Shown piece after piece: positions 1 through 36,345 of a stretch of 64,000 nt of DNA. Numbering within the stretch: the stretch's first letter is position 1; each line of letters starts with the position of its first letter. The position numbers and the translations under genes were made by a program. This stretch comes from Neoarius graeffei (taxonomy: Eukaryota > Chordata > Actinopteri > Siluriformes > Ariidae): the NCBI RefSeq assembly GCF_027579695.1, contig NC_083577.1, positions 43,626,198 through 43,690,197 of the forward strand, given 5' to 3'. The notes below the pieces were generated by a model, which was not told where the DNA came from, searched no databases, and was given only the letters and a program-made list of their open reading frames with translations.

Positions 1-285
1 TAAACCTGATTGCCAGTATTTTCAGCTGACTCCTCGAGCCTCGTAATTTCCTTCTCTGATGTTTCCATGGAATGGGTTATGTCTCTTGTGAAGCTGAAAA
101 AATATTCTGTGCTTGTTTTGGCTGTTGCTTCTTGTTGGAGATTTTTCTCCCCCCTTCTTTCTTCCTTTAGTTCTTCTTGTATGGTTTGATGTTTGTTCTT
201 TGTTTGATTGTTTTGTCCATCGGCTGTGGCATAGCTTCAGACCTAATTTTGAGTTTCGGTTTCCTCAGGCCTTGGTCCGCCATGG

Positions 286-503
286 GTGATGTATGTTCTG
301 TTCACAATGGATTGCAGTGAGTTCGTTGTTCTTTGGGCAGAATTGTGTGGTATTTACCCTCATGCACATTTTGGTGGGACTGTGGGCAGCTACGCCACTG
401 GAGTAACATCCCGACCTCTTTTGGTGGACTTTTTTACTTATTTTTTCCTTTTTGTTTTTGTAATTGTAAAGCGACCTTGGGTGTGAGAAAAGTGCAATAT
501 AAG

Positions 504-537
<34 letters not shown>
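286..537 (+). mobile_element. SINE/LINE 3' end with (TAA)n tail, copy A
   Basis: The segment ends in tgtaaagcgaccttgggtgt, a pattern typical of fish L2-tailed retroelements, followed by a (TAA)n run at about 506-537. It interrupts the LINE ORF1 remnant on the other strand. The 5' boundary is approximate. Confidence 0.55.
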
Positions 538-539
<2 letters not shown>

Positions 540-655
540 TTGTTGTTCCTCTTTTGGGAATTAGCTGTATGTTCAAGTTCAGCATTGTCTCCCGCTCCAG
601 AACTTCTCATTTTGCAGATTTGTTACATTTACTTCTGATGTTATCTGAGGTGTGA

Positions 656-1313
656 TTATCTCAGATGTTTCTCCAGCACTGGGTGAAGCAGTTGCCACGT
701 CACCAGCACTAGGCACAGCGCCCTCAGCAGACTGCTCCTCTCTGAGTTACTGCTGGACCTATCGACAGTATCACTTTGTCCAGTTACATTTTCTAATATC
801 TCCACTTTTTCGGGACAAGCCCATATAATATGCCTCGTCTGACCACACCTAAAGCACCTCATCACACTTGTAATTGCAAGAACAACATAATTAAAAAATT
901 ATCCACATTCAGGTTAAGCATAAGATCCAGATAATCTTTAGTGTCTTTCAGGATAATGTACACAAATCGCCGAAAAGACACTACACGCATTAGAAGAGGT
1001 GATTTACTTGTGATTGGAATCTTTTTGATTGGTGAAACTAATTTACTGTAACATGATAGGGTTTGTGCCAAAACCTCATCTGTGATAAACGGTGGTACAT
1101 TTGACAGAGTAACATTCTTTGTCGGGGTGGAAAGAGGAAGGACAGGGGGAAAAAAAACCCGCCAATCACAACCCCATTTTCAACTAATTCATTTGTTATT
1201 TTGTCCTTCTTCAAAAACAAAACAATGGCATTGTTCATGCAGGCCATTGATAAAATATTATCATGGCTTACAATTTCCCTAAACAGCCAAACTATAATCG
1301 TCAACACTAGCAT
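656..1313 (-). pseudogene. LINE ORF1 remnant with CCHC knuckle, copy A
   Basis: Frames on the minus strand contain an RRM-like stretch (VSHDNILSMACMNNAIVLFL, KKIPITSKSPLL) and a C-terminal zinc-knuckle-like CFRCGQTRHIIWACPEK. This arrangement is typical of Tx1/L1-group ORF1 proteins abundant in fish. The reading frame is broken by several frameshifts. Family assignment is from memory of the pattern only. Confidence 0.6.
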
Positions 1314-1444
1314 TTGATGCTATTTTAACAGCATGATGCTGTGGAAGATGTTCCAATAACTCCCTGCCTGGGTTCATAGTCCAAGAATAATGCTGGGAGT
1401 TGACGCCCTGGGAAACTACTCCAACTATCCCAGCCTTAGTGTTA

Positions 1445-1945
1445 AGGCCAATTTATGCTGACAACCCAGTCCTCGCAGATGGCGTCTGCAAAGCCCCCCC
1501 CCCGTGCAGACGCTCTGCGCGCACCTCCCAAAAATTGTGACCACTGCAGACAGCCTCGCAGACAAGAGGGCTCTGATTGGTCCACTCTACATCCGCTGTA
1601 CATGCACTTCCGCTTCCCTACTTTCCGGGTTTGTTTTGTTTTCACGACCGCCATTTTTAAAAACACGAGCGAAGATGGAGCAGCACGAAGAGCGGTTGAT
1701 CGAGGAACTGAGGAAGTACGTATATCTATACAACTCCAGTTCTTGTCATTATCAGTAACCAGAGGATAAACACTCCACTAACCACACCCACCAACTACTC
1801 CTAGCGATTTCGCGACTTCGTGCCCCCTTGCGTTGTGGCGGTGAATAACATCGTGCACGCCTATTACTCCCTGCTCAACGATAAATTACAACTGTCTGCG
1901 AAAAGCTATCTGCGAAAGCCTTGTCGCAAGAGCATGCAGAGCCCC
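1445..1945 (+). mobile_element. PIF-Harbinger-like non-autonomous element carrying a MADF start, copy A
   Basis: The 501-bp element is flanked by TTA on both sides (1442-1444 and 1946-1948) and has degenerate inverted ends (aggccaatttatgct versus ggggctctgcatgct). TWA target duplications are characteristic of PIF-Harbinger. Near the middle it keeps an ATG reading MEQHEERLIEELRKY, which resembles the start of a MADF/Myb-like protein of these transposons, cut off after the first exon. Confidence 0.6.
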
Positions 1946-2483
1946 TTAACTTCACTAAAACAAGCAAAGCAGATATTCAAACACTAAGAATGGAGCATTT
2001 AATCTTCAGATAGAAAAGTTAGAGAAAAGAACACTCGTTCCTAGTGCAGCAGCCAATCACAGTTTCACACTCTCTCACAGTGCTCCGGCTCCGCCCATTT
2101 ACCGTACTCAGCACATGCGTGCGCGCGCACGCACACACACACACAGAGAATGTTTCCAAAATAATCTTCATTTTATCCACATTAAAGTGATTAAAATTCA
2201 AATCTTTGTCTAAGCAACAATTAAATCTATCCAACAAATCGAGAAAATGTTAATTACTCCCCTGATGGGTTCTAGGAAACTTGATGCTGCTAAACCAGGA
2301 AGATGCCTAGACTCTAGGAAACCCATACCATATTCAGGTGCATCAACAGAGATTTCTCTTTTACAAAAAAACAGAATGCATGATTTTCTACAAATACAAA
2401 TTCATTAGTCATAAATGGATACATTCACATCACACACAGTCTTGTTAAGCACAGGACCAAATTTTAAACATTTGCTTAAATTA
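1946..2483. other. Downstream flank of NXPE copy A, no gene seen
   Basis: AT-rich non-coding sequence with a short CG/CA alternating tract at about 2117-2145. I see no coding or repeat family signal beyond that. Confidence 0.5.
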
Positions 2484-2489
2484 TTTATT
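2484..2489 (-). terminator. Poly(A) signal candidate, NXPE copy A
   Basis: On the minus strand an AATAAA hexamer lies about 105 bp after the stop codon. The corresponding site in copy B (near 51568) has lost the hexamer. Confidence 0.45.
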
Positions 2490-2591
2490 TTAACTTCAAC
2501 TGGATAATAATGTTATGAGAATTTATCCTACAAATTACTTTCAAAAGTCGATGTTAATTCATTCCCATTAGTTTCACAAAAATTGTTCACA

Positions 2592-28191
<25,600 letters not shown>

Positions 28192-28301
28192 CTGACAGAG
28201 AGAAAATGACATGAAAGACAATACTTATTCTATTTCAACATGTTTTCAATCATTAGTACCTAAATATTTTACTCATTATTCTTCTTATTTTTTTTACACA
28301 T

Positions 28302-28386
28302 AGCACGGTAGTGCTTCGCACTATCGCTTTGCTGCAAGAAGGTTCTGGGTCTGAACCCAGTGGCTGATGGGGGGCATTTTTGTGTT
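28302..28386 (+). mobile_element. tRNA-like SINE head fragment
   Basis: The sequence reads agcacggtagtgctt then aagaaggttctgggtctgaa, the degenerate head of the fish Mermaid-type SINE. It joins Tc1 DNA at about 28387. Confidence 0.55.
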
Positions 28387-30202
28387 GAGTTCTTGAACTG
28401 GTCTTGAATTTCCTCCATTTGTACACAGTCTGTCTGACTGTAGATTGGCGGAGTCCAAACTCTTTAGAGATGGTTTTGTAACCTTTTCCAGCCTGATGAG
28501 CATAAACAATGCTTTTTCTGAGGACCTCAGAAATCTCCTTTGTTCATGCCATGATACAGTTCCACAAACGTGTTGTGAAGATCAGACTTTGATAGATCCC
28601 TGTCCTTTAAATAAAACAGGGTGCCCACTCACACCTGCTTGTCATCCCATTGATTGAAAACACCTGACTCTAATTTCACCTTCAAATTAACTGCTAATCC
28701 TTGAGGTTCACATACTTTTGCTACTCACAGATATGTAATATTGGATAATTTTCCTCAATAAATAAATGACCAAGTATAATATTTTTGTCTCATTTGTTTA
28801 ATTGGGTTCTCTTTATCTACTTTTAGGACTTATGTGAAAATCTGATGATGTTTTAGGTCATACAGTGGGGCAAAAAATATATTTAGTCAGTCACCAATTG
28901 TGCAAGTTCTCCCACTTAAAAAGATGAGAGAGGCCTGTAATTTTCATCATAGGTATACCTCAACTATGAGAGACAAAATGAGAAAAAAAAGTCCAGAAAA
29001 TCACATTGTCTGATTTTTAAAGAATTTATTTGCAAATTATGGTGGAAAATAAGTATTTGGTCAATAACAAAAGTTCATCTCAATGCTTTGTTGGCAATGA
29101 CAGAGGGGTCATTCCATGCCAAATCAACAAGAGGTTATGCTCAGCCATCTCAGATTTCAATGAAATTTGGAGGGCTCAGAGATACTATTAAAAGTTAATC
29201 CCCAACATTTGAGCTTCCTATCTCCAACGGTTTCAGAGATTTGAATTTTTCGATTTTTTTGCATTTTGCTCAAAACATACATATTTCAAAGTGTAATATA
29301 ATCTTTATTATGCAAGATAGAAACTTAAAATTTTGCACAGAGAGACTCAATGTCTTGTACTACAAGCTTCAACTTAGAATTTCAATGGTCATTGTATATT
29401 AGATGGTGATTTTAACAAGGAAATTAAAAAGACAAATTTGCATTTTTTGCATTTTTAACTCATTCTGGAAGCTTGCCTGTGGCAGTAATGCTTAAACTAA
29501 GAATGTTATTCAAATCTACACAGAAATATCTACCAATTTCAGTTTTACCAAGTCTCCACTATTCCTAGTTTGTCTGTAATAGGGTTTTGAAATTCGCCAA
29601 TTTCTAAAACATGCCATTTTCAGTAGCAAGAAATCCAATGTGGGATAGCAGTTAGGAACTTGTAAATTTTTTTCAGTAATCCCCAAGACCCATATTTTAT
29701 ATTTCCAAATTTTTGTTCTGTGTCTCTCAAGTATTTTTAAACTACAGGGGTTTAAAAAATCCATTTTCACCAAATTCGAATTTTTGATATATTTTCATAT
29801 AACTGATATTTGAGGGTTAATAAATGCTTCAATAAGGCTCAAGTAGGTTAGGAGACATGTTTCTTCCTCAATTTTAAATAAAATTTCAATTAATGCTCAG
29901 TATTAATTATTTGTAAATTGATTTTAATCTAAGACTGTGTAACATTAGCAATCAATGACCATCTATTGTGTACCAGTCAACAGCCAGCCTTATCAATATC
30001 AACACAGCACAATAGGTGACCTTTGATACCAGAACAGGTGGCTCATATCTTATAGTTTTAGAGTCTGTAAACTGCATACTTGTTCAGATAACATTATATT
30101 GCTTGGATTATATTAAATACATTGTAATACAGAGCACTGAGAAAATTTACCAATGTTATTAACTGAATGTGTTTCTTTGCAAGGATTGGATATTTTGAAT
30201 AG

Positions 30203-30857
30203 TTGACTAGGGAATTTAATTGTAGTTGCTTTCAATTTGAGATCAGTATAAATGAGTTTGTTCTTAGACATCTAGAAATGGCTGAACTTCCTCCCTGTTC
30301 TATAGGAATTGGACTAAAGAAAGATTCTGACTGCCATAAACTAACATACAACAGAAATTGTAAGTTAAATACACTCTCTCAGTATAGTTTGGAGCAAATT
30401 TCATTAATTAAACAGAGAACTGAACTTGAGAACATTTCAAGCACAGACAGTATGTCTGCATCATGAGAAACTGTTTCTGATGAAATATGAAGAGCTACAG
30501 AAAAGTTGTTGTGATCCATATGAAAGGCACAAGAAAAAAGTTAAAACAGAATTACGTTCAATTCTTCCTGAAACAGCAGATTCACTTTCAAAACTGATAA
30601 ATAAAAATATTAAACCTGGACAAAAATTGTGTTCTAAATGTTCACAGAGAGTGAAAGAACATTTAAGCCAAGCAGATTCAGCAGGTTCTACAGAATCAGA
30701 ACAAGACAGCATGTGTGTAGATGTGGATCCAACATACACTGGTGAAGTAGCTGAATCACTTGACAAAAGCCTTGTGTCAATTGGTTGCTCTCCACTGAAA
30801 ATTGCCAAGTATAGCCACAAACAGAAAGCTGCATATGGCAAAGCAAAGCTGCAATGA
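30203..30857 (+). CDS. Cys/His-rich partial protein of the foldback element
   Basis: Two overlapping frames cover the centre: 30203-30466 and 30426-30857. The second reads CLHHEKLFLMKYEELQKSCC, then DPYERHKKKVKTELRSILP and GQKLCSKCSQRV, suggesting one or more zinc-binding clusters, followed by an acidic Ser-rich tail. A splice or frameshift would be needed to join them. No transposase catalytic motif is visible, so the copy is probably non-autonomous. I do not recognise the family. Confidence 0.5.
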
Positions 30858-30957
30858 GTAGAAGAAACTTTACGTTCTAAAATGAAATTTTATTAATTAA
30901 TGAAATTTGCTCCAAACTATACTGAGAGAGTGTATTTAACTTACAATTTCTGTTGTT
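30344..30957. repeat. Second, internal inverted repeat of the foldback element
   Basis: About 65-70 bp at 30346-30412 (cagaaattgtaagttaaata, tttggagcaaatttcattaa) recurs inverted at about 30890-30955, inside the main arms. Confidence 0.88.
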
Positions 30958-32277
30958 TAACTTACAATTTATGCAGTTTACAGACTCTAAAACTATAAGA
31001 TATGAGCCACCTGTTCTGGTATCAAAGGTCACCTATTGTGCTGTGTTGATATTGATAAGGCTGGCTGTTGACTGGTACACAATAGATGGTCATTGATTGC
31101 TAATGTTACACAGTCTTAGATTAAAATCAATTTACAAATAATTAATACTGAGCATTAATTGAAATTTTATTTAAAATTGAGGAAGAAACATGTCTCCTAA
31201 CCTACTTGAGCCTTATTGAAGCATTTATTAACCCTCAAATATCAGTTATATGAAAATATATCAAAAATTCGAATTTGGTGAAAATGGATTTTTTAAACCC
31301 CTGTAGTTTAAAAATACTTGAGAGACACAGAACAAAAATTTGGAAATATAAAATATGGGTCTTGGGGATTACTGAAAAAAATTTACAAGTTCCTAACTGC
31401 TATCCCACATTGGATTTCTTGCTACTGAAAATGGCATGTTTTAGAAATTGGCGAATTTCAAAACCCTATTACAGACAAACTAGGAATAGTGGAGACTTGG
31501 TAAAACTGAAATTGGTAGATATTTCTGTGTAGATTTGAATAACATTCTTAGTTTAAGCATTACTGCCACAGGCAAGCTTCCAGAATGAGTTAAAAATGCA
31601 AAAAATGCAAATTTGTCTTTTTAATTTCCTTGTTAAAATCACCATCTAATATACAATGACCATTGAAATTCTAAGTTGAAGCTTGTAGTGCAAGACATTG
31701 AGTCTCTCTGTGCAAAATTTTAAGTTTCTATCTTGCATAATAAAGATTATATTACACTTTGAAATATGTATGTTTTGAGCAAAATGCAAAAAAATCGAAA
31801 AATTCAAATCTCTGAAACCGTTGGAGATAGGAAGCTCAAATTTTGGGGATTAACTTCTTTTAATAGTATCTCTGAGCCCTCCAAATATCATTGAAATCTG
31901 AGATGGTTGAGCATAAATTTGTCAGATATTTGTTGATTTGGCATGGAATGACCCAGAGGTCAAATGTTTTCTGTATGTCTTCACAAGGTTTTCACACACT
32001 GTTGCTGGTATTTTGGCCCATTCCTCCATGCAGATCTCCTCTAGAGCAGTGATGTTTTGGGGCTGTTGCTGGGCAACATGGACTTTCAACTCCCTCCAAA
32101 GATTTTCTATGGGGTTGACATCTGGAGACTGGCTAGGCCACTCCAGGACCTTGAAATGCTTCTTACAAAGCCACTCCTTCGTTGCCTGGGCGGTGTGTTT
32201 GGGATCATTGTCATGCTGAAAGACCCAGCCACGTTTCATCTTCAATGCCCTTGCTGATGGAAGGAGGTTTTCACTCA

Positions 32278-32436
<159 letters not shown>

Positions 32437-32559
32437 CTAAACATGACAAGTTGAGTTTTTACCAAAAAGTTCTATTTTGGTTTCATCTGACCATATGACA
32501 TTCTTCCAATCCTCTTCTGGATCATCCAAATGCTCTCTAGCAAACTTCAGACGGGCCTG

Positions 32560-33178
32560 TGTTAGGGTTTTGCTGGGATTCGAACCTGGTTCGCTGGTGT
32601 GATAATCCAGCAAACCCCCACTAGGCCACCAGGGGGATGACGCAAATACAGAGGCGTGAGGCAGAAGTAGAAAAAGTATCAAAAGGTTTATTTACAATAT
32701 TTACACTCAAAAAAACCCAAAAAGTATAATCCAAAACGCTCAGAAGGTATAAGGGAAAAAATAAAAAAATCCAAAAGTTCAAAGTCAATACAAAAGCCAA
32801 AAAACTAGAAAAGAAAAGGCAAAAATACAAAAACGCTCAGAAGATCCAAAAAGTCAAAAACAAAATCCACAAAGTCCAAAAGAAAGCAAAAATACAAAGA
32901 ACACAAGGACATAGACGAGGAAATCGGAACAGAGGTAACTGGAGCTAAACATAACAGCACAAAGACTCCGTGACAAGAGGACTGAACTCAGGGGTATAAA
33001 TACACAAACTAAAATAGGACACAGGTGACACTAATGAGGACTAGGCGGGGCACAAAACACATGGAAAACAACAAACATAAAACACAGAACAGTGATGGCC
33101 TCTAGAGGCCAAAACAAACATAACAAGAAAAGGAAATAACAGCGGCCTCTAGAGGCCAAAACAGTCCCAGTCCTAACA
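32560..33178 (-). mobile_element. Solo LTR with tRNA-like end
   Basis: The 619-bp unit has ends TGTTAGG and CCTAACA and is flanked by ggcctg (32554-32559 and 33179-33184). On the minus strand it has a TATA-like tatttata, an AATAAA and, at its very end, a tRNA-like segment. Confidence 0.82.
32570..32636 (-). promoter_or_regulatory. tRNA-like Pol III box A/B pair in the solo LTR
   Basis: On the minus strand tggcctagtgg fits box A and ggttcgaatcc is a perfect box B, about 32 nt apart. The T-arm stem is only partly paired, so it is a degenerate tRNA-derived segment rather than a tRNA gene. Confidence 0.5.
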
Positions 33179-34040
33179 GGCCTGGACATGTACTGGCTTA
33201 AGCAGGGGGACACGTCTGGCACTGCAGGATTTGAGTCCCTGGTGGCGTAGTGCGTTACGGATGGTAGCCTTTGTTACTTTGGTCCCAGCTCTCTGCAGGT
33301 CATTCACTAGGTCCCCCCCGTGTGGTTCTGGGATTTTTGCTCACCGTTCTTGTGATCATTTTGACCCCATGGGGTGAGATCTTGCGTGGAGCCCCAGATC
33401 GAGGGAGATTATCAGTGGTCTTGTATGTCTTCCATTTTCTAATAATTACTCCCACAGTTGATTTCTTCACACCAAGCTGCTTACCTATTGCAGATTCAGT
33501 CTTCCCAGCCTGGTGCAGGTCTACAATTTTGTTTCTAGTGTCCTTTGACAGCTCTTTGGTCTTGGCCATAGTGGAGTTTGGAGTGTGACTGTTTGAGGTT
33601 GTGGACAGGTGTCTTTTATACTGATAACGAGTTCAAACAGGTGCCATTAATACAGGTAACGAGTGGAGGACAGAGGAGCCTCTTAAAGAAGAGGTTACAG
33701 GTCTGTGAGAGCCAGAAATCTTGCTTGTTTGTAAGTGACCAAATACTTATTTTACTGAGGAATTTACCAATTAATTCATAAAAAAATCCTACAATGTGAT
33801 TTCCTGGATTCTTTCCCCCCATTCTGTCTCTCATAGTTGAAGTGTACCTATGATGAAAATTATGGTACAGGCCTCTCTCATCTTTTTAAGTGGGGGAACT
33901 TGCACAATTGGTGGCTGACTAAATACTTTTTTGCCCCACTGTATTTATGCAGAAATATAGAAAATTCTAAAGGGTTCAAAAACTTTCAAGCACCACTGTA
34001 GATAAATAAATGAGTTGAAACAAACAAATAAATGACTCAC

Positions 34041-34067
34041 CGGATCAGTCACCCTTGTAAAACCAGT
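34041..34067 (-). other. Candidate untranslated first exon of NXPE copy A
   Basis: The exon at 28191 needs an upstream partner. On the minus strand a caacag acceptor-like site and a CCG/gtgagt donor bracket 27 bp here. The exon could extend further upstream if this acceptor is not real. Nothing but splice-site resemblance and position supports it. Confidence 0.25.
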
Positions 34068-34394
34068 CTGTTGAAGAAACTTTAGAATAGATTTCAAGCA
34101 TTGCCCTATTCAGTACAATTGATCAGTAGCATACTGTATGTATACACACTTTATACAATATGCAGATACAAAGAATGAAAGATCAGCAATTAAAGTAATG
34201 GACTCCTGGGTGGCATACAAAATGTTTGCTCCATCACTGGGAGTTTGAATGCCGACAATGCCATGGGAAAAAAAAAAGTCTGATCTCCTCCCTCAGTCCA
34301 CCTGAAACCCTGCCTCCTTCCAGCTCAGCAATGAGGAAGTCACATCACTTTAATATGGCTCACAGTGGACATAGGAAAAGTGTAACTTGAGAAA
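34068..34394. other. Unassigned region with possible SINE fragment
   Basis: No gene seen. At 34200-34260 ggactcctgggtggcata and gagtttgaatgcc resemble a degenerate tRNA-derived SINE head; weak. Confidence 0.3.
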
Positions 34395-34663
34395 GCAGAA
34401 ATAGATATATGTGCGCTAACAGAAGTCAGAAGGACATACTCAGGTAATATTGTTGAGAGAAGTCATACAATCTTCTGGAGTGGTGGTCATGATAAAACAA
34501 CTGGTGTAGGTTTTGCTGTGTCTAATAAGTTCAAGAATATGAATCCTCTTCCTGTCAATGATCGACTCATGGCATGTCGCATAGATCTGCAGAATGGGAA
34601 TTATCTCACTCTGATCAGTGCTTACGCTCCATCTATTCAGAGAACACTTGATGAGAAATAACT
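34395..34663 (+). pseudogene. LINE endonuclease fragment
   Basis: The open stretch reads IDICALTEVRRTYSGNIVE, SHTIFWSGG, TGVGFAVSNKF and NYLTLISAYAPS, matching the N-terminal APE endonuclease of a Craft/RTE-like LINE. It ends at a stop, with no RT nearby. Confidence 0.7.
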
Positions 34664-34751
34664 CTTCTATGAAAACAGCCTCAACCCAGCATTTGGCTTG
34701 AAAAAACAACCACACTTTTTTTTTTTTTTTAGAATGTGTGCACGTTTTTCT

Positions 34752-35085
34752 TCAGGCTAGGAATAGAAAGTTGCAAGTTGCATACATACTGTAAAAAGAA
34801 CACCCACTGTTCCACTGATTCTGATCATTCACACCCAGTGTCAGGAAAGGCAAGCACTGCCCTTGGTTGTGAGGGCACACTCTAAAGCCGCCACCATTTG
34901 GGCTGGAGTAGTTGGAGCTTTCATATCCATGTCCCAAGCCTCTTTTCCTCCTTGAGCAGCTGTTAGTCAGCCGATGTCGGGGTAAAAGAGTGAAGGCCCA
35001 TCTCTTGTTAACAGGGGCACCAAGATTTGGACCCATTCCTCTTTGGCCCAGTTCTCCCACAGTGCGGTCTGCTTGGAAACAAAGA
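34752..35085 (-). other. Unrecognised open frame
   Basis: A minus-strand frame of about 100 codons follows an acceptor-like tttccaagcag. It is rich in Ser, Asn, Gly and Arg (SCSRRKRGLGHGYESSNYSS, CPHNQGQCLPFLTLGVNDQN). It could be a host exon or a retroelement tail. I do not recognise it. Confidence 0.25.
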
Positions 35086-35134
35086 CATTTTTTTTATATG
35101 CAAAGTTTTGGATGAGCATTGTCATATTTGTTCG

Positions 35135-35195
35135 TGTACATACAATATCTGGCCAAAGGTTTGTGGACACCTGACAGTCACACCCAAACAGGGCA
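35135..35195 (-). mobile_element. DNA-transposon end fragment
   Basis: The minus strand reads ggtgtccacaaacctttggc followed by cagatattgta, the typical terminal sequence of a fish MITE. It abuts the truncated Gypsy RT. Confidence 0.45.
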
Positions 35196-36345
35196 CGTTG
35201 TAGCTCAGTTTTCTCCTTTGGTGGAGGAACATCTTTAATTGCTCTTATCTTTTCAGGGTCTGCGTGTATCCCTGCTGTGGATAGCTTGTCTCCCAGGCAA
35301 GTTATTTCATGCACCCCAAACTGACATTTTTGTTCATTCAGCTTCAGTCCTGACTCTTTTGCCTTTGCCAACACTTTTCTTAGCCTCTCATCGTGCTCAG
35401 ACTTTGAATTTCCCCAAATGATAATGTCATCCAAAAACACACATAACTCCCTCCATGCCATCAAACAGCTGCTGGATATTTCTGTGGAAAATCTCTGGAG
35501 GGGAGGCTATACCGAAGGGCATGCGGAGGAAACAGTGCCTACCAAAAGGTGTGTTAAATGTGCACAATTCTGCACGCTCCTCATCTAGCTCAAGCTGGTA
35601 GATGTCTAAGGATGCATCGAGTTTAGAGAAAAACTGTGCACCTGCCATTGCACTTGTAATGTCTGACTTTATTGGTAGGTTGAAGTGCTCTCTCTTGATC
35701 CCCTGATTTCGATCTTTTGGATCTAAGCATAGCCTTAAAGCACCATTTTTATTCTCTATGATAACAAGAGAATTAACCCATTCTGTAGGTTCTTCTATTT
35801 TTCTTATTATGCCTTTGTCTATCAGAGACTGCAGTTCTTTTCTCAGTCTTTACCTCATTGCTACTGGTACTCTCCTAGCTGCATGTATTACAAGCTCAGC
35901 ACCTTCTTTTAACTGGATTTTATACTTATTTGGTAAGCGACCAATCCCGTGAAAGATATCTTCGTACTCTCTCATGGTCTCTGCTGTGGAGCTTTTGTTT
36001 ATGTGCTCCCCTGCACTGCTTCTGGGGGTCACTAGAGTGCTATCTATGACATAGACCCTTTTGATAAGCCCCAGCCTTTCACTTGCGTTCAGACCTAACA
36101 AGGGCTGTCTATCCTCCTCTACTAGGACAAACAGTGCACTAAAAGAGCGCCCCTCACTTGACAGAGTAGCCCTAAACATACCCTTTGATGGTATTGGCAC
36201 ATCGTTATATGCTCTTAAGTTAATTTTCTTAGGTCTCACTTTGGGCTTTACCTTCAGTGCCTTGAAGTATTTCATGGGTAGGATATTTTTTTTTCTAGCT
36301 ATGGGCACTGTGTGAGACAGCTGCCTCTCCAGTAGCTCTGTAGTT
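35195..36345 (-). pseudogene. Ty3/Gypsy protease-RT linker and RT fragment
   Basis: Minus-strand frames read from a pre-RT segment (KALKVKPKVRPKKINLRAYN, REYEDIFHGIGRLPNKYKIQ) into RT motifs. These include SKLDASLDIYQLELDEE, FGRHCFLRMPFGIASPPEIF and CVFLDDIIIWGNSKSEHDER with the LDD pair, then NEQKCQFGVHEITCLG. It is frameshifted and truncated after the RT. RNase H and integrase are absent. The upstream protease lies at 40690-40878 beyond a LINE insertion. Confidence 0.88.

Larger units (their letters stand above)
29107..31953. mobile_element. Foldback element with ~975-bp inverted arms
   Basis: The 2847-bp element begins ggtcattccatgcc and ends in its reverse complement. It is flanked by cagagg on both sides (29101-29106 and 31954-31959), which occurs once in the restored Tc1. 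Arms span 29107-30078 and 30970-31953 and are nearly identical; an 85-codon stretch translates identically from both. The 890-bp centre has a partial protein. A 6-bp duplication leaves IS3EU or Dada as possibilities, but neither is shown. Confidence 0.9.

Noticed and set aside
265-585. Long Leu-rich minus-strand frame
   Set aside because: The poly-Leu run is the translation of the (TAA)n tail in reverse; it is a retroelement tail, not a membrane protein.
28302-28386. tRNA gene
   Set aside because: Box B is degenerate and the cloverleaf does not close; it is a SINE head.
29516-31532. Two identical 85-codon frames as duplicated genes
   Set aside because: They lie at mirrored positions in the foldback arms and have no coding features; identity reflects the inverted repeat.
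32570-32636. Functional tRNA gene
   Set aside because: Box A and B are good, but the T-arm and acceptor stem are not paired.
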